From assembly GCA_949317995.1 (NCBI GenBank), contig OX439038.1, forward strand, positions 36,213,113 to 36,277,112: a stretch of DNA of 64,000 nucleotides. The letters are read 5' to 3'. This stretch comes from Acholoe squamosa. Lineage: Eukaryota; Annelida; Polychaeta; Phyllodocida; Polynoidae. The position numbers and the translations under genes are program-made. The stretch's first letter is position 1, and the number at the start of each line of letters is the position of its first letter. Shown here piece after piece: positions 33,842-44,757 of the stretch. Under the pieces are notes generated by a model, which was given only the letters and a program-made list of their open reading frames with translations, was not told where the DNA came from and made no database searches.

Positions 33842-34714
33842 TTAGACACAATATTTACAGATGAAGACAGATTTTCCATTTCCGGGGCGTGCACATATAC
33901 AACAGAAACATTTGTTGTGTGTGAATTTACTTGCTTGATACCAGCTTTGACCAGTGAGACTAGTTTTCCATGTGTTGTGGAAACAATAACTGTTAAGTTT
34001 GGCTATGTTAGATATAGCATGCTCGAACAAAGCCTGGGCCAGGAAGTAAGTTTGACTGTTTTTGGGTCCAGGTAAAAGACCAGATAAAAAGCCATCCTTA
34101 AAGTTTACCTCGAAAGAGAAATGATTTCTCACTCCAGGTATACTTAAGGCGTGAAGTTCCAGTGAGACCTGCAGACATGTGAAACAAATAGTTTTAGCAA
34201 TAGCAGATACTTCCAGTTTACAGTTACACTGACAAAACACTCCTACTATGGGATTACATTCTAACTCTTGGAGAGTAACAGCAAACTTTCTTACACTTCC
34301 TAAAGTGTACCTTGTGTAGTGTCTTGGGCAGCCAGGTTCAGTGTGCAATTGATATACTCCTATACACCAATCATGCGATATCAAGTTAACTTTTTTCACT
34401 CGACAATAGTACATGCAGTTTCTGTAGGCGTCCCAAAAAGCTGAAGAGAAATATTTGTACATTTTAACACTAGTTATACAGTGGTCAACAGTGTCTGGTT
34501 CAGCTCCTCTAAAATAACCAATGTTTTCTGCAGGTATTATTTCCCAAAACAAATTCTCTGAACATCCACATGCTACAGAACTTATATCATTGTCAGGTGT
34601 TATAGAAGAAGCTTGATTATATGAAGCAACACTTTGTAAAACTGGACGCATGTAATAGTCATAAGGTGGAGTTTCTGTGGTTTGCTCCACAAGCATAGCT
34701 TCTAAACTTTCCAT
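33842..34714 (-). CDS. Cys-rich Polinton gene X, right copy
   Basis: A whole copy of the 290-residue protein at 8542-9414, starting MESLEAMLVEQ. I chose the ATG at 34714 because it matches the left copy; upstream in-frame sequence is the non-coding leader. The CxCxxC tail reads CFCCIC here, followed by CKYC. Only a handful of residues differ between copies, which suggests coding constraint or recent origin. The stop codon again overlaps AATAAA. Confidence 0.7.
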   Translation of the reverse strand: MESLEAMLVEQTTETPPYDYYMRPVLQSVASYNQASSITPDNDISSVACGCSENLFWEIIPAENIGYFRGAEPDTVDHCITSVKMYKYFSSAFWDAYRNCMYYCRVKKVNLISHDWCIGVYQLHTEPGCPRHYTRYTLGSVRKFAVTLQELECNPIVGVFCQCNCKLEVSAIAKTICFTCLQVSLELHALSIPGVRNHFSFEVNFKDGFLSGLLPGPKNSQTYFLAQALFEHAISNIAKLNSYCFHNTWKTSLTGQSWYQASKFTHNKCFCCICARPGNGKSVFICKYCV

Positions 34715-35124
34715 GTTAAATGGTCGCTTAAATCTAACCAGATACTGATAATCTGGTGAACGTGACGCTATGAGAAAAGAAATCTGGTACCACTTTTTTC
34801 TGTTCCAAGTTAATTTCTTTAGCGCCGGATTTTTATTTTTTGTGGTGAACATGTACAGCGTTCACTTTTGTGAAAATTTTTTTTGGATTTTTTTGGGTGA
34901 TACAGTTCACTTTTTTTTACTTTTGTCAGTTTTTTTTCATGATACAGTACACATTTTTTTACCTTTGTTGTTTATTTGAAAAAATGTTCATTTGAACAAA
35001 AAACATTTTCCAGTTTAACACTGTTTTCTATGGGGAAAAATGTTCATTTGAACAATTTGTTTAAATTTGTTTCTTTCAACAAAATGTACAACTGGAAGTG
35101 AAACTAGAAAAAGAAACCATTTTT
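34715..35124. repeat. Spacer with one palindromic repeat unit
   Basis: An A/T-rich, T-run-rich spacer with essentially one of the 81-bp units (about 34975-35060: GTTCATTTGAAC and GTTTTCTATGGGG). It corresponds to the six-unit array at 7795-8280. Confidence 0.7.
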
Positions 35125-38100
35125 TTATATAGAAAGGGGTAGGGTGCTTACACCGTCTTCACATACTTGTCTCTTTATGTACTGATAGGTTAGACCTTGT
35201 TTCCTTTGAGAGTAAGTGGTAATGCTGTGGTTAACTACTCTAAATCCTTTGTTGACTACCGTGACAACATTTTCACTGTCCAGTACTTCTTTGTACTTGT
35301 CAGTGGTTAGGGGGTTTTGTTTTTGAATTACACCTTTGCAACTCATTTTAACGGGCACATTCACTCCTGTGCCTATGTAACATTTGGAGTTCAAGGCAGT
35401 CATTTCATCACCTTCCCACTCCACTTTGAACAACCCGGGGGTTCTCTTGTCAAACGCCAGACGGCTCTTACAGCATGGTTGAGGCAGCCACAGCACACCC
35501 AACACTTTGGTCTGAACATAGGTCTCTCTGTGGTGACTGTTGTCACATGATTCAGAGGGCAACCATTTGTGACGTTCTCTGAAGAAAGCTTCACGTTTCT
35601 CAGGAATAATGACGTCTTCTATGTTCTCTGCACTTAAAGCAAAGTAAAAACTGTCAGTGTCCATTTCACACATTTCAAAATCTTTCTCATCTATGTATTC
35701 AAGGAGAAAGTCGTAATAGAAGGCCAACATTTTAAGTTTGGCGTATTGGTATACCATGAAACCTATTTGAACTGGGAGGTCGTAGGTGATGGAGGTGGGG
35801 AAACAGGACAGTTCTACCGTGTTGTCGCTTATGTCTTGCACATCTTGCACTGACCAGTGCATGGCCAAACGTCTTGCCTTAGAGGGGTGAAGATACTTTG
35901 TTTGAACAAAGTTTTGTTTGTTGCATATGGTTTTCCCGTATGAACCATTTCCCAAAAGTTTGTACAGATCTGACAGAATCTTACAGTCTATGTTTTCGTC
36001 ACCCTTCCTCCTAGCTTTGGTGACTTCGTCCATGAAGGGTAAAAAAGTCTGTTCTGGTGTGTATTCTATCAGAAGGTGTACTGTCGTAACTACCAAACCT
36101 TTTTCCAGGTACCACTTCAAGAGAGGAGTTCCCAACAAAATTCCCTCTGCGTGGTAGCTGCCTATAAGTTGGCGTTGTGGTTGCTTCAGCTTACCTGCTG
36201 CTTCCAAGTAACGTTTCATATGTTCACCTACGTCATTTTTTCCTACTAAACAGTTTTTGAATATAGGTGTCATTTCGCTGAATTTTTCTTTCAAAGATTC
36301 AGGTGTTTCTATGTCTACCTGGATAAGTCCAAAAGTTGTTCCTCTTGAAACCCCTCTCAGTATTTCATCCTGACTTTTTCTGCATTGGCACGATGGCCTT
36401 TTAATTTCCCATTCACTTTTTGTTTTTCTACACGAGCTTTCAGTTTTTTCTTTCATCCACATACACTCATACTTTTCCTCTACTTGGTAACCCAACGACT
36501 GAAGATATAGGGTAGTCAAAATCGTATTTTGGTTTTTTTTCTTCTAACCATGCCTTTCCATTGGGTTCTTTCAAAACTGATTTAGTGAGGTGACATATGT
36601 GACCATGCCAGTAGCACCCGTGAAACTGGTATACTTTTTTTGAAGCTGGATCATAGCCGTCCACTTTTATTTTCCTTGAACCTAATACAACTTCCCCGTA
36701 GTTGTATTGGTGTAATATTTTCACTTTGTCTGTCACAGTTTTGTAGCGCAACCATTCTGTGGCTGAGTAGCTTATCTGTTGACTGCAGACAGCTTGAAAA
36801 TCGTTTTCTTTCCTGCGCACCACATAATAACCTGTGCAGTGTTCTTCACCCATGCACTTGAGGTACAAGCTGTTAGCATCTACCCCTACTATGTGTCTGC
36901 ATACTTTGCTTTGTGGCCCGTATTTTTTTTTGTCTTATTCTTGTTTCTCCACTTTTGTGATGTCTGTGAAATATAATAGAGGGACCCCCTACTAAGTTGC
37001 GTCTGAGCAAGGAGTGAACATCCTTTTCTTTCTCACCAAAAAGAATGTAAGGTGTGGCATTAGGTGCAGTGTTGTTGAAAAGAAACTTCAAGGTTAGACC
37101 GTCTTTGAACATGTCTACCCCACGGTCTATAAAAAATTTTGTGTGCTAAAACAAAGGGTTTATGGCTAAAACAAAGGGTTTAACGTCCAGGTTGTTGTAA
37201 TATATCAAGTAGTCTTTCATAGTTTTCATTTTGTTTTCTGCCCAGACCTTTTTACATTCAAGATAATCTTTGCTTATTCCACCACCTGACAAAGAACTGT
37301 AGAAGCAGTGGCGTGGAGGAAGAGCTTTGTTGTTCAGTTTTCTTATGTTGTCCATCCACTCGTAGGGAAAAAACCCTTTTTCAGCTTTCCCTTTAAGAAA
37401 GGCTTTCAGGTAGTTTGCGTAGGAATAACCTGGTGCCAAATAGTTGAACATGTCAAGGAAAAGAAGATGGTCTGTGTACACTGCTATGTACTTGTTGCAT
37501 TTTTTTATGGTTTTCATTTCTGTCTTGTCTGTGTCTATAAAAAAAGAATGAAATTCCTTTTTTATCAAATTAATGTCATACTTTCCAGAGTTGAAACCTA
37601 GGACAGGGACTCTTTCTATGTAGGTAAGAAGTTTTTCCTTCACTTCAAGAACATGGGAGATTTTTTTTGGATTTTTTTTGTTCTTCGCTGGAAAAACTTT
37701 GCTAGCTTTATGTTCTAATTCCTTTTGTTTTTCTTCTAAAGAGTCTAGTTCGTCTAAAACATCTCTAAAATTCTCTTTCACCTGTTATCCTATCAGCTGC
37801 CCCAAGTTGTTTATGTTTTCCAACACATTTTTTACCAAAGGATCGTCGTCCCTGTTGGAATTTCTGACAAAACACACTGGTTCTGTATGCCCAGGAAAAT
37901 TAGAAGCTACACTGGCAGAAAGGGGTATGTGAGTTTTTTCTATCACAGTGTTAGCATTTTCTGGGGATGGATTTTCAGGTTGGACGAAGTAGCTTTCAAA
38001 GTCAAATACAATTTTATAGGGATATATTTTTTTCTCAGGTGGACACACTATTCCCAATTCCTCTAAAACTTGAAAAACTATTTTGGATGGATTGTAAGCT

Positions 38101-39235
38101 CCACCTTTGTACCTGAAGCTGACTTTGGTGCAATCTTTTTTCACCCCATTGTGTTGTTTTAAAAGGAAACTACGAGTGAAAACTTTATGACACTTTTCAC
38201 AGGGGTACATTTTACCATACAGTCCCATGTTAGTTATTAAACTTACATGGTTCCTGTGTAAGTTCAAGTTCATGATTTTTTTGGATGAACACATATTTGA
38301 CCTTATAATTTTAGGTCGCCCCTTTTTTTTACCAAAAGAGGGAAGGTAAAAAATTCTTATGTTAACTTCAAACACCTTTTCTAACCTGTCTAAATCTTTT
38401 ATGTCAATGCCCTCAAAAGTCTCCTTGTTCACCCCTGGATAGGCTTCAAGGAAAAGAGTTTTTTCTAAAGATCCATACAGGAAGAAAGACAGACATCTAA
38501 AGAAACACAAGTTGTCCTTGTATCCCCTTTTGGTTTTAGGGTCTCTGTGAAAGTGCTGCATTCCTCTTTGCCTTAAACCTGGTGGAACAGTGTTCATTTT
38601 ACCTAAGAGATATTCTCCTCCCGTAGCCCTTATGAGGGTAATGTTGGCGTTCACGTTGCCTATTACACTCCATTTAGTAGAGGGTCTTTGAGTGTCTTCT
38701 TTTATGTTGTTTTCAATTAAATCTAAACAATCTGCAAAGTCTTTGTCGTCCCTTATGAAAATGTAAGGGTCTCTATGACTTTCACTGTCATAGAACAAAG
38801 ACGAATTGTTGGCAGAAGCATGGAAGTACATAACTTTCTCTTCTTCTTCCTCCTTAGAGGAAGACAACAACCTTCCAAAAGAGACAGCCACTTTGTAAGC
38901 CATAACTTGATTTCTATGAATAGAGGTAAGAGCTTCTATTACCTGTTTGGCTCCCAAGTCTTTGTTAAAACTTGTCATTCTGACGTTGAAAATGGACTAA
39001 AGCTTACCAAGCACAGCCAAACCTGAAGCTATGGACTTGAAGTTGTCACGGTAACTGCTTTTATGCAAATAATTTATTTCTATTTCTTTTGGAATTTCTA
39101 AGCTGTCGGAAAAAGTTTCTCTCTTACAAGAAACTGAGTTACATAGAGTTTTACCACTGTTTTCTACAGTAACCAAACGTGGAGGTCTAGGGGTGTTACA
39201 CATTGGACAGTTGACGGTGTAAAGTTGTTTTACCT
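35125..39235 (-). pseudogene. Protein-primed family B DNA polymerase, Polinton type (right copy)
   Basis: It has the same domain order as the left copy: N-terminal fingers, CFFRCLSFFL segment, FDFES exonuclease block, motif A, the FHGCYWHGH endonuclease-like insert, motif B and the DTDS motif C (near 35650-35662). Most stretches differ from the left copy at only a few residues. Broken, with about five or six breaks, so more decayed than the left copy. Confidence 0.92.
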
Positions 39236-39397
39236 TTTTTTACATTTAGGTTTGACTTAAGAACTTAAACCTATGCTGGGCTATGTCGACTGAACATGGA
39301 GTACATTTAAATCTAACTATGAATCAGCTAATATACATGATTATGTGAAAGCACTGAATAAGGAGCTCTTGACCAGACACTATACAAAGTTGACCAC

Positions 39398-40773
39398 TTA
39401 CCCAGAGTAGAAATCGGTCGTCTCGTCTAGGAACGGACCAACACATGATTTAATGTCCTCCAGAATGAAGGGGGACACAGTGTGTCCACAGTGTGTGGCT
39501 GAGGGGGGCATCCTGTAGCTGGAAGACACCGAGGCGTTCATCTCCTCGACATAGCTGGTTGTTCCTTTATGAACTTTAGGAGTTCCCTTGTACAAGTTCA
39601 CCAAAATCATAGCCCGTCCACCACGGGGGTCGGTGCAGTCTTGTTTCAAGGACAACAAAAGATTGTCTACCTTCCTCTCTCCAAGGGCAGCTCGGCGGTG
39701 TAGCTCCTTGTACTTTCCAAGGATGCACTCTGTCTGGTCCACTAAGTTCCTGAACTCACGCGCCTCTAGGTTTAAGCACCGCTCGTAAGGTTTGTCCAGG
39801 TACGTCCTCAAGCATACTCCCCTAATACTAGGTTCCCTGTATATTTCTATGCAGGCGTTTTTATCCCCTTCCGGATAAAAAACTTGGTCGGGGGCAGGTG
39901 ACTTCTCTTGAAAACCATGTCTTTGCCACCAAAGGCACTGACCTGAAGCCCACAAGCTTGCTGGAAGTACTGGGGGCAGTGCCCTCCCCAAACTTTTGCC
40001 TGTGTGACTTGTCTTTAGAAGAAGGAATACCTGGGGCAGAACCAATTGGCTCGGCGCCATAGGAAGAAGTTGCTGAGGAAACTGAAGCAGGGGCAGAGAC
40101 AGGGGTTTTCTTGTTGTAGGCGCGTTTCTGTCTTTTCTTCTTAGGCTCCCCTTCACTCTCACCGGGACAGGTTCTTTTCTCCGGCGGGGTTTTAAGCAGC
40201 TCCTCTACCGGAACCGGGAGAGAGTATTGGGGAGAAGGGCCAGTCAGATCTATGACCTCTACCTGTGAATACCCCCCTCGGTGAGCAGGTAAAGGTGTCC
40301 CTTGTGTTAAATCCACCACTTCTATGGGGTTGACTGCTGGTGATGACGATGTGAGGTCTATGACCTCTATTGGACTGACCTGGGGAGAAGGTTCCTCCGG
40401 AGTTACTGGCGAGTAAGTGGCGGACGTAGGTGCTTCAGTGGGGGGCTGGTGCCGGGGGATTGATGAATTCCCTGATGTCAAAATCGCCGTCGCCATCTTC
40501 CTGAGGAGTGCGATCCCGGACGCGATCCAGGAAATCAGTGATTTCGCCATGAAGAGCTGCAAGAGCGGCTTCTTGTTCTCCTGCATCAGGCACTTCAGTT
40601 GGAAGCCGAGCAGGAGTTGCAGGTGGTTTATCAGCTGAGGCTGGAGAGGTGGGAGGAGGGGCGACGCCCGACGTCTTTTCCACTGTCTGTTTAGGTGTGG
40701 GAACAGTCAGTGGAGCCAGTTTTTTAGCTGCTACTCTCCTGACACTAAGTCCCATCTTCATGCGACCAGGCAT
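39398..40773 (-). pseudogene. SUMO-motif/PC4-like Polinton protein (right copy)
   Basis: This is the counterpart of 1954-3356, starting MPGRMKMGLSVRR at 40773. Its three motifs read VIDLT, VVDLT and VIDLT (near 40375-40349, 40332-40303 and 40265-40235), cleaner than in the left copy, where one is VIELT. The basic PKKKRQKR and the C-terminal CIEIYREPS...CLNLEAREFRNLVDQ domain are kept. Broken, about two breaks. Confidence 0.6.
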
Positions 40774-41171
40774 TGTTCTCCTTCAAGATGAAAGGGTGGC
40801 AGGGCTGGAAGGTGCAGGAGCAGGACGGCGAACAGCAGACAAACGTCAGAAAAGGTTTGATGAAGATCGAGCAGCTCAAGCCTTCTTTATAGTAACTATC
40901 CTGATACGATCCTGGGACGTTCCCTTGTCGTTCAGATAACATACAACCATGTCCATGAGTCGTAGATAACCGTGCTTTTCCATTCATAGTATGATTTACG
41001 CTCAGACAACGTTGTTTTGGAAAAAAGTAAAAAGCTTAACTCAAATAAAAAACCGTGATAACGCTCAGTCAACGTTCAGGGTTAGGCGTGTAAGACGAAT
41101 CTCGTTGTAACCGTTTTGTGATTAACGCAGACCATTCGTCATTTTTCAAAACGAGCTTCTCTCAAGCAGAC
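40774..41171. promoter_or_regulatory. Divergent promoter region, right copy
   Basis: Inverted counterpart of 1555-1953, with the TATA-like CTTTATAG near 40884-40892 for the leftward gene. Nothing coding is supported. Confidence 0.4.
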
Positions 41172-41804
41172 ATGGCTAACTTTTGTCCTTTGCCTTTGTC
41201 TTTGATCATAGGTCACAAAAGGCGTCAGGAGGTGTTTATTTCAGACATCAGGAGGGGCGTAGAAGAAGGTAAGGTGTGGGCTGTGTGGAAATTCTGTCCT
41301 GAAAATTTCAACAGGGATCTTTACATCCCTCCTAACTGTAACTTCAAACAATGCTTCTTGCACAACCAAACCACTGCATTGGTTCCTAGTGGACCCTCTG
41401 TGAAAAAACTTATCTCAGAAAATGGGGAAAGTTTTTTTTCAGGTGTTCTTTTGGGACATGGTGCCATGGTACACTTGATGTCGAGGCATTCCATTTCCTC
41501 TGGAAGTTCAAAAAAATTTTTTCTCAGGGATCAACCTTTGGGGGGAGGACCTGGTAATTCAGTTTTCATCGATTCTACTATGGTGAAGGCTTTAATTAAA
41601 GCCACTTTACTTCACCCAGACAAAATTACACACTCTCTAGGTTCAAAAATTTTCTATGAAAGAGGATTCAGGACAGAGATTGGACACAATTACCGTGGGT
41701 GCTGTCATGTTGTGAGAGTTATAACTGAAATAACTGCCTCCCATGAAAAAGGTCAGCTCAAGGTCGTAACAGCCTACCCCGTATCTCATTTTTGGTCCTC
41801 CTAA
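41172..41804 (+). CDS. Unrecognised Polinton gene B, right copy
   Basis: A 210-residue protein starting MANFCPLPLSLIIGHKRRQ and ending in KVVTAYPVSHFWSS. It is close to gene B at 898-1554 apart from a short length difference in the Ser-rich middle. The stop codon is again part of TAATAAA. The frame is open throughout. Function unknown. Confidence 0.62.
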   Translation: MANFCPLPLSLIIGHKRRQEVFISDIRRGVEEGKVWAVWKFCPENFNRDLYIPPNCNFKQCFLHNQTTALVPSGPSVKKLISENGESFFSGVLLGHGAMVHLMSRHSISSGSSKKFFLRDQPLGGGPGNSVFIDSTMVKALIKATLLHPDKITHSLGSKIFYERGFRTEIGHNYRGCCHVVRVITEITASHEKGQLKVVTAYPVSHFWSS

Positions 41805-41978
41805 TAAAACTGAAAAGAAATAAACGATGATCCTCCGGGTAAGGCCCCTGGGCTAAACCCACCCTTCCACATGTTTTCCCCTCTTTTCAACATGCTCAGG
41901 CACTGACCCTGACGTTTGTTTCGTCCTTGAGCAATAAATCATTTCAGAAAAGTGCAATAAGGAAAGACTGACAGGTTT

Positions 41979-41988
41979 CCTATAAAGG
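41979..41988 (+). promoter_or_regulatory. TATA box of gene A, right copy
   Basis: CCTATAAAGG lies about 50 bp before the gene A start at 42037, as in the left copy. Confidence 0.5.
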
Positions 41989-42036
41989 GTAAACGGGGAC
42001 TAAACCATCATTTGACACAACAACCTTCGCCCTACC

Positions 42037-42659
42037 ATGTCGGGTTACTCCCTGCAGCGTGTACTAGAACAACGTCACCCCGACGACACTCAAGTTCTGA
42101 CGTACGTTAGGGAAAGAAAGGAAATTATATGTTGCTCTTCAAGCTGTTTCAGTTATGTGTGCAATACTTGAAAGAAACTGTTCTTCACCGGAAAAAATTA
42201 AACTTAGTTTTTTCTTCAGTTGAATCAAGTTTTACATCCAAAGACAGAAAAACCTTGAGGAAAATGGTTTTGAGACATAACTTGTCAAAATTTTCAGCGG
42301 TGGAAACCTTGGGTTATGCCCTGAAACATGGAGGAAAGGGAAAGGGCCCACTGAAAAACCCCTTCCATTTGGAAGCATTGAAAGCGGCAGAAGAGCATCA
42401 CGCCAAAGAAAATACCCGCCAACTTAACCAGCGTCTTGATTTCTTCATGTCTATTTTGGACCTTCTAGCTCAGTGCTTAGAAACCAAAACTTTGTTTTCC
42501 TCCTGCCCCATATTTCACATCCCATCATCGTCCCTGGATCGTTTCAGTGTGGAGGAGAAAAAAAAAGTGTGGTTTTATCTGGCTATGTGGTGCACCCAGC
42601 TTATCTCCCTTACTCACTGTTTTCACCACAATCAGCTCGCTTTACACTCAATATCATAA
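42037..42659 (+). pseudogene. Unrecognised Polinton gene A, right copy
   Basis: Counterpart of 9-662. The start MSGYSLQRVLEQRHPD is kept, as is the long middle ending in HFHHNQLALHS-like sequence. Broken, about one or two breaks. Confidence 0.55.
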
Positions 42660-42714
42660 CAAATTTAAACGAATGAAGAACGATGTTACAGGCTGACCTA
42701 AAGAGGGGGAACGT

Positions 42715-43015
42715 TATGGTAGAGTAAGATAGGACAGGGTAGAATAGGGTAGGATAATATAGGGTAGGGGTAGGGTAGGGTAGGGTAGGGTAGGGTAGGG
42801 TAGGAATGGGTTGGGGTGGGCTTAAAAAACTATGGGGTGGGGGGTGGGGGCACCCCTCAAGTATGGGGGGTTTGGGGCTTGTTGGCCCGGGCTGGCCGCC
42901 CAAATAACCCGCCTAACCCACCCACCCACCTAAACTACCCACCCACCTACCCTACCCTACCCTACCCTATATAAGTTTACTGTATGCTTCCTAGCCTGTC
43001 ATAACCTACCTACCT
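42715..43015. repeat. GGGTA pentamer array and its C-rich inverted partner
   Basis: The plus strand is strongly G-rich at 42715-42870, with (GGGTA)n near 42760-42805 and G-runs such as GGTGGGGGGTGGGGG. It then turns C-rich at 42895-43015, with (CCCTA)n near 42948-42970 and (CCTA)n further on. The two arms can pair as a long imperfect hairpin, and the G-rich arm fits a G-quadruplex. It lies between gene A and the death-domain gene. Confidence 0.8.
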
Positions 43016-43051
43016 ACCTACCTAACTTCCTAAATACCTTTTTTGGCTGCT

Positions 43052-43681
43052 ATGGAGTTTCACCTTTCGGACGAGTTGTTATTCAAGATCAGTGAAAAAA
43101 TATCAAAAAAAGACTACCCTCGATTAGGGGTTTATCTAGGACTCAGACTAAGTTTGATGGATTACATGGAAAAAACACCATCTCTTCGTTCTATGGGGAG
43201 AGAAATGCTTATATCATGGAACAGAAAGAATGTGCGTTGCAAGTGGATGGTATTAAGACATGCGTTAAGTGACATAGGTCGTTACGATCTCTCTGAATAT
43301 TGCAGATGGTACATGCAGTATTACGACGTAGTGGACCATTGTGAAATACCTCCAGAAGAGTGGAAAGTTGATACTTTGTTCGTGAACCTGGCAGACAAGT
43401 TAAAGATGCTTGACTGGAGAAAACTGGGAAGACAACTGGGGTTAACCGAGCATGAACTTGATGTGATTACCTCCCCTGTTCCAGGGAGAAAAGGTGTCAC
43501 AAATCCTGTTTTCGAAGTCCTGATGGTGTGGAAGCATAGAGAAATATCTCATCCAAGTTGTCTTATAGCAAGTTTGAACAACATGGGGCTTTTTGACGTA
43601 GCTCTTAACGTGGAAGGATTACGAGAGGGCTCTTCTCACTTAAAAGAGGCTGAGGTGGATCCTTTGGTCACTTTGGTTTAA
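43052..43681 (+). CDS. Tandem death-domain protein of the Polinton
   Basis: A protein of about 209 residues with two successive death-domain-like six-helix repeats. Repeat one (about residues 5-85) shows DELLFKISEKI, DYPRLGVYLGL, LRSMGREMLISW and LRHALSDIGRYDLSEYC. Repeat two (about 110-190) shows LFVNLADKL, DWRKLGRQLGLTEHELD, VFEVLMVWKH and LIASLNNMGLFDVA. There is no kinase, caspase or membrane part, so it could act as an adaptor or decoy in host death or innate-immune signalling. I chose the ATG at 43052; an upstream TTG is unlikely. It sits 13 bp before the ATPase gene, in the same direction. A host-captured gene is the simplest origin. The frame is open. Confidence 0.7.
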   Translation: MEFHLSDELLFKISEKISKKDYPRLGVYLGLRLSLMDYMEKTPSLRSMGREMLISWNRKNVRCKWMVLRHALSDIGRYDLSEYCRWYMQYYDVVDHCEIPPEEWKVDTLFVNLADKLKMLDWRKLGRQLGLTEHELDVITSPVPGRKGVTNPVFEVLMVWKHREISHPSCLIASLNNMGLFDVALNVEGLREGSSHLKEAEVDPLVTLV

Positions 43682-43694
43682 GATTTCATCCAAC

Positions 43695-44384
43695 ATGGAT
43701 CACAAGGAAAAGGAGATCATTTTTGACCCACGTCTACAAAGCCCCTTCACTATGATCATAGCTGGACCTACTTCTTGTGGAAAAAGTCAACTTGTTTTCA
43801 AGTTGATTAAAGGTGTAGACGAGCTTGTAACTCCAAAAATACACGACATATACTACTGCTACAGTAAATGGCAAGATGGATTCGATGAAATGGTAAAGTT
43901 GGGGGTTAAGTTTAACAAAGGTCTTCTTTCAGAAGACTTTTTGTTTGAGGATAAAAGAGACGTGACTAAACATGGACTGGTCATAATAGACGACCTTATG
44001 GATCCCGAGTACGTTCCCACCATAATGAAGCTTTTCACTGTGGGCTCTCACCATCGCAGTTTAAGTGTAATTTTTATTACACAAAACCTGTTTTTTAACA
44101 ATCCTGCCTTCAGAATGTTGAGCTTAAATGCACACTACCTAGTTGTTTTTAAAAACCCTAGAGACATGAGTCAAATAGGACACATCAGCAAACAGGCCTT
44201 TCCTGGACAGAAATCCTTTTTGACGGAGGTATATAACTCAGAAACCAAAGAGAAGCATTCATACATCCTATTGGACTTTAAGCAGAGCACACCTAACGAG
44301 CTCAGGGTAAGGAACAGTATAACAACTCCTTGGAATACCTTGGTTTTCATTCCTCAAGCTTCAGCTTCGAAAAGAAAAAGATAG
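43695..44384 (+). CDS. Polinton genome-packaging ATPase (FtsK/HerA-type, A32-like)
   Basis: A 229-residue protein with Walker A AGPTSCGKS (about residues 18-26), Walker B LVIIDDLMD (about 94-102) and the sensor-like segment SLSVIFITQN (about 121-130). This is the pattern of Polinton/adintovirus/A32-like ATPases that pump DNA into capsids. The length is normal for the family and the frame looks whole. It stops one base before the next gene. Confidence 0.9.
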   Translation: MDHKEKEIIFDPRLQSPFTMIIAGPTSCGKSQLVFKLIKGVDELVTPKIHDIYYCYSKWQDGFDEMVKLGVKFNKGLLSEDFLFEDKRDVTKHGLVIIDDLMDPEYVPTIMKLFTVGSHHRSLSVIFITQNLFFNNPAFRMLSLNAHYLVVFKNPRDMSQIGHISKQAFPGQKSFLTEVYNSETKEKHSYILLDFKQSTPNELRVRNSITTPWNTLVFIPQASASKRKR

Positions 44385-44385
44385 A

Positions 44386-44751
44386 ATGGTGACCAAAAGA
44401 TCTGCTTCTGGAGGAAAATTTAAAATTTTAAGGAAACATTTCCACTTGTTGAAACACATATCCAAGTGTTCCTCGGCAGAGTGTTCCCACATAATTAAAG
44501 GTCTCAGCGATGAGGTCATCAGGTTGATGAGTCAAATTTGTGTCAACGTGATGAACAAAAACCTGTTGCGTAACGAATCAGACGCAGTTAAACGTTTATC
44601 ACCCTACAAGAAAGAACTGAAGACAGTCACAAGGCACAAGGCTACCGTAAAGCAGAAGAGGAAAACCTTTGAGCAAAAGGGTGGATTCTTGGGAACCATT
44701 TTGGGTCTAGCCTTACCCCTGATAACAGGTCTCATAGGAGCACGTCGATAA
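44386..44751 (+). CDS. Polinton small virion-type protein with hydrophobic tail (pX-like)
   Basis: A 121-residue, Lys/Arg-rich protein whose last 25 residues form a Gly-rich hydrophobic segment (GGFLGTILGLALPLITGLIG) before a final ARR. This layout recurs in Polinton and adintovirus proteins compared with adenoviral core or membrane-active minor proteins. It starts directly after the ATPase stop. The frame looks whole. Confidence 0.65.
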   Translation: MVTKRSASGGKFKILRKHFHLLKHISKCSSAECSHIIKGLSDEVIRLMSQICVNVMNKNLLRNESDAVKRLSPYKKELKTVTRHKATVKQKRKTFEQKGGFLGTILGLALPLITGLIGARR

Positions 44752-44757
44752 GAATCA

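Noticed and set aside
41172-41804. The VVTAYP ending of gene B resembles the last strand of some EndoU/BECR-type ribonucleases.
   Set aside because: Six residues are too little; no catalytic set could be recognised, so no function is claimed.
42740-42810. Interstitial telomere.
   Set aside because: The unit is the pentamer GGGTA, not TTAGGG, and it lies inside the Polinton with an inverted partner.
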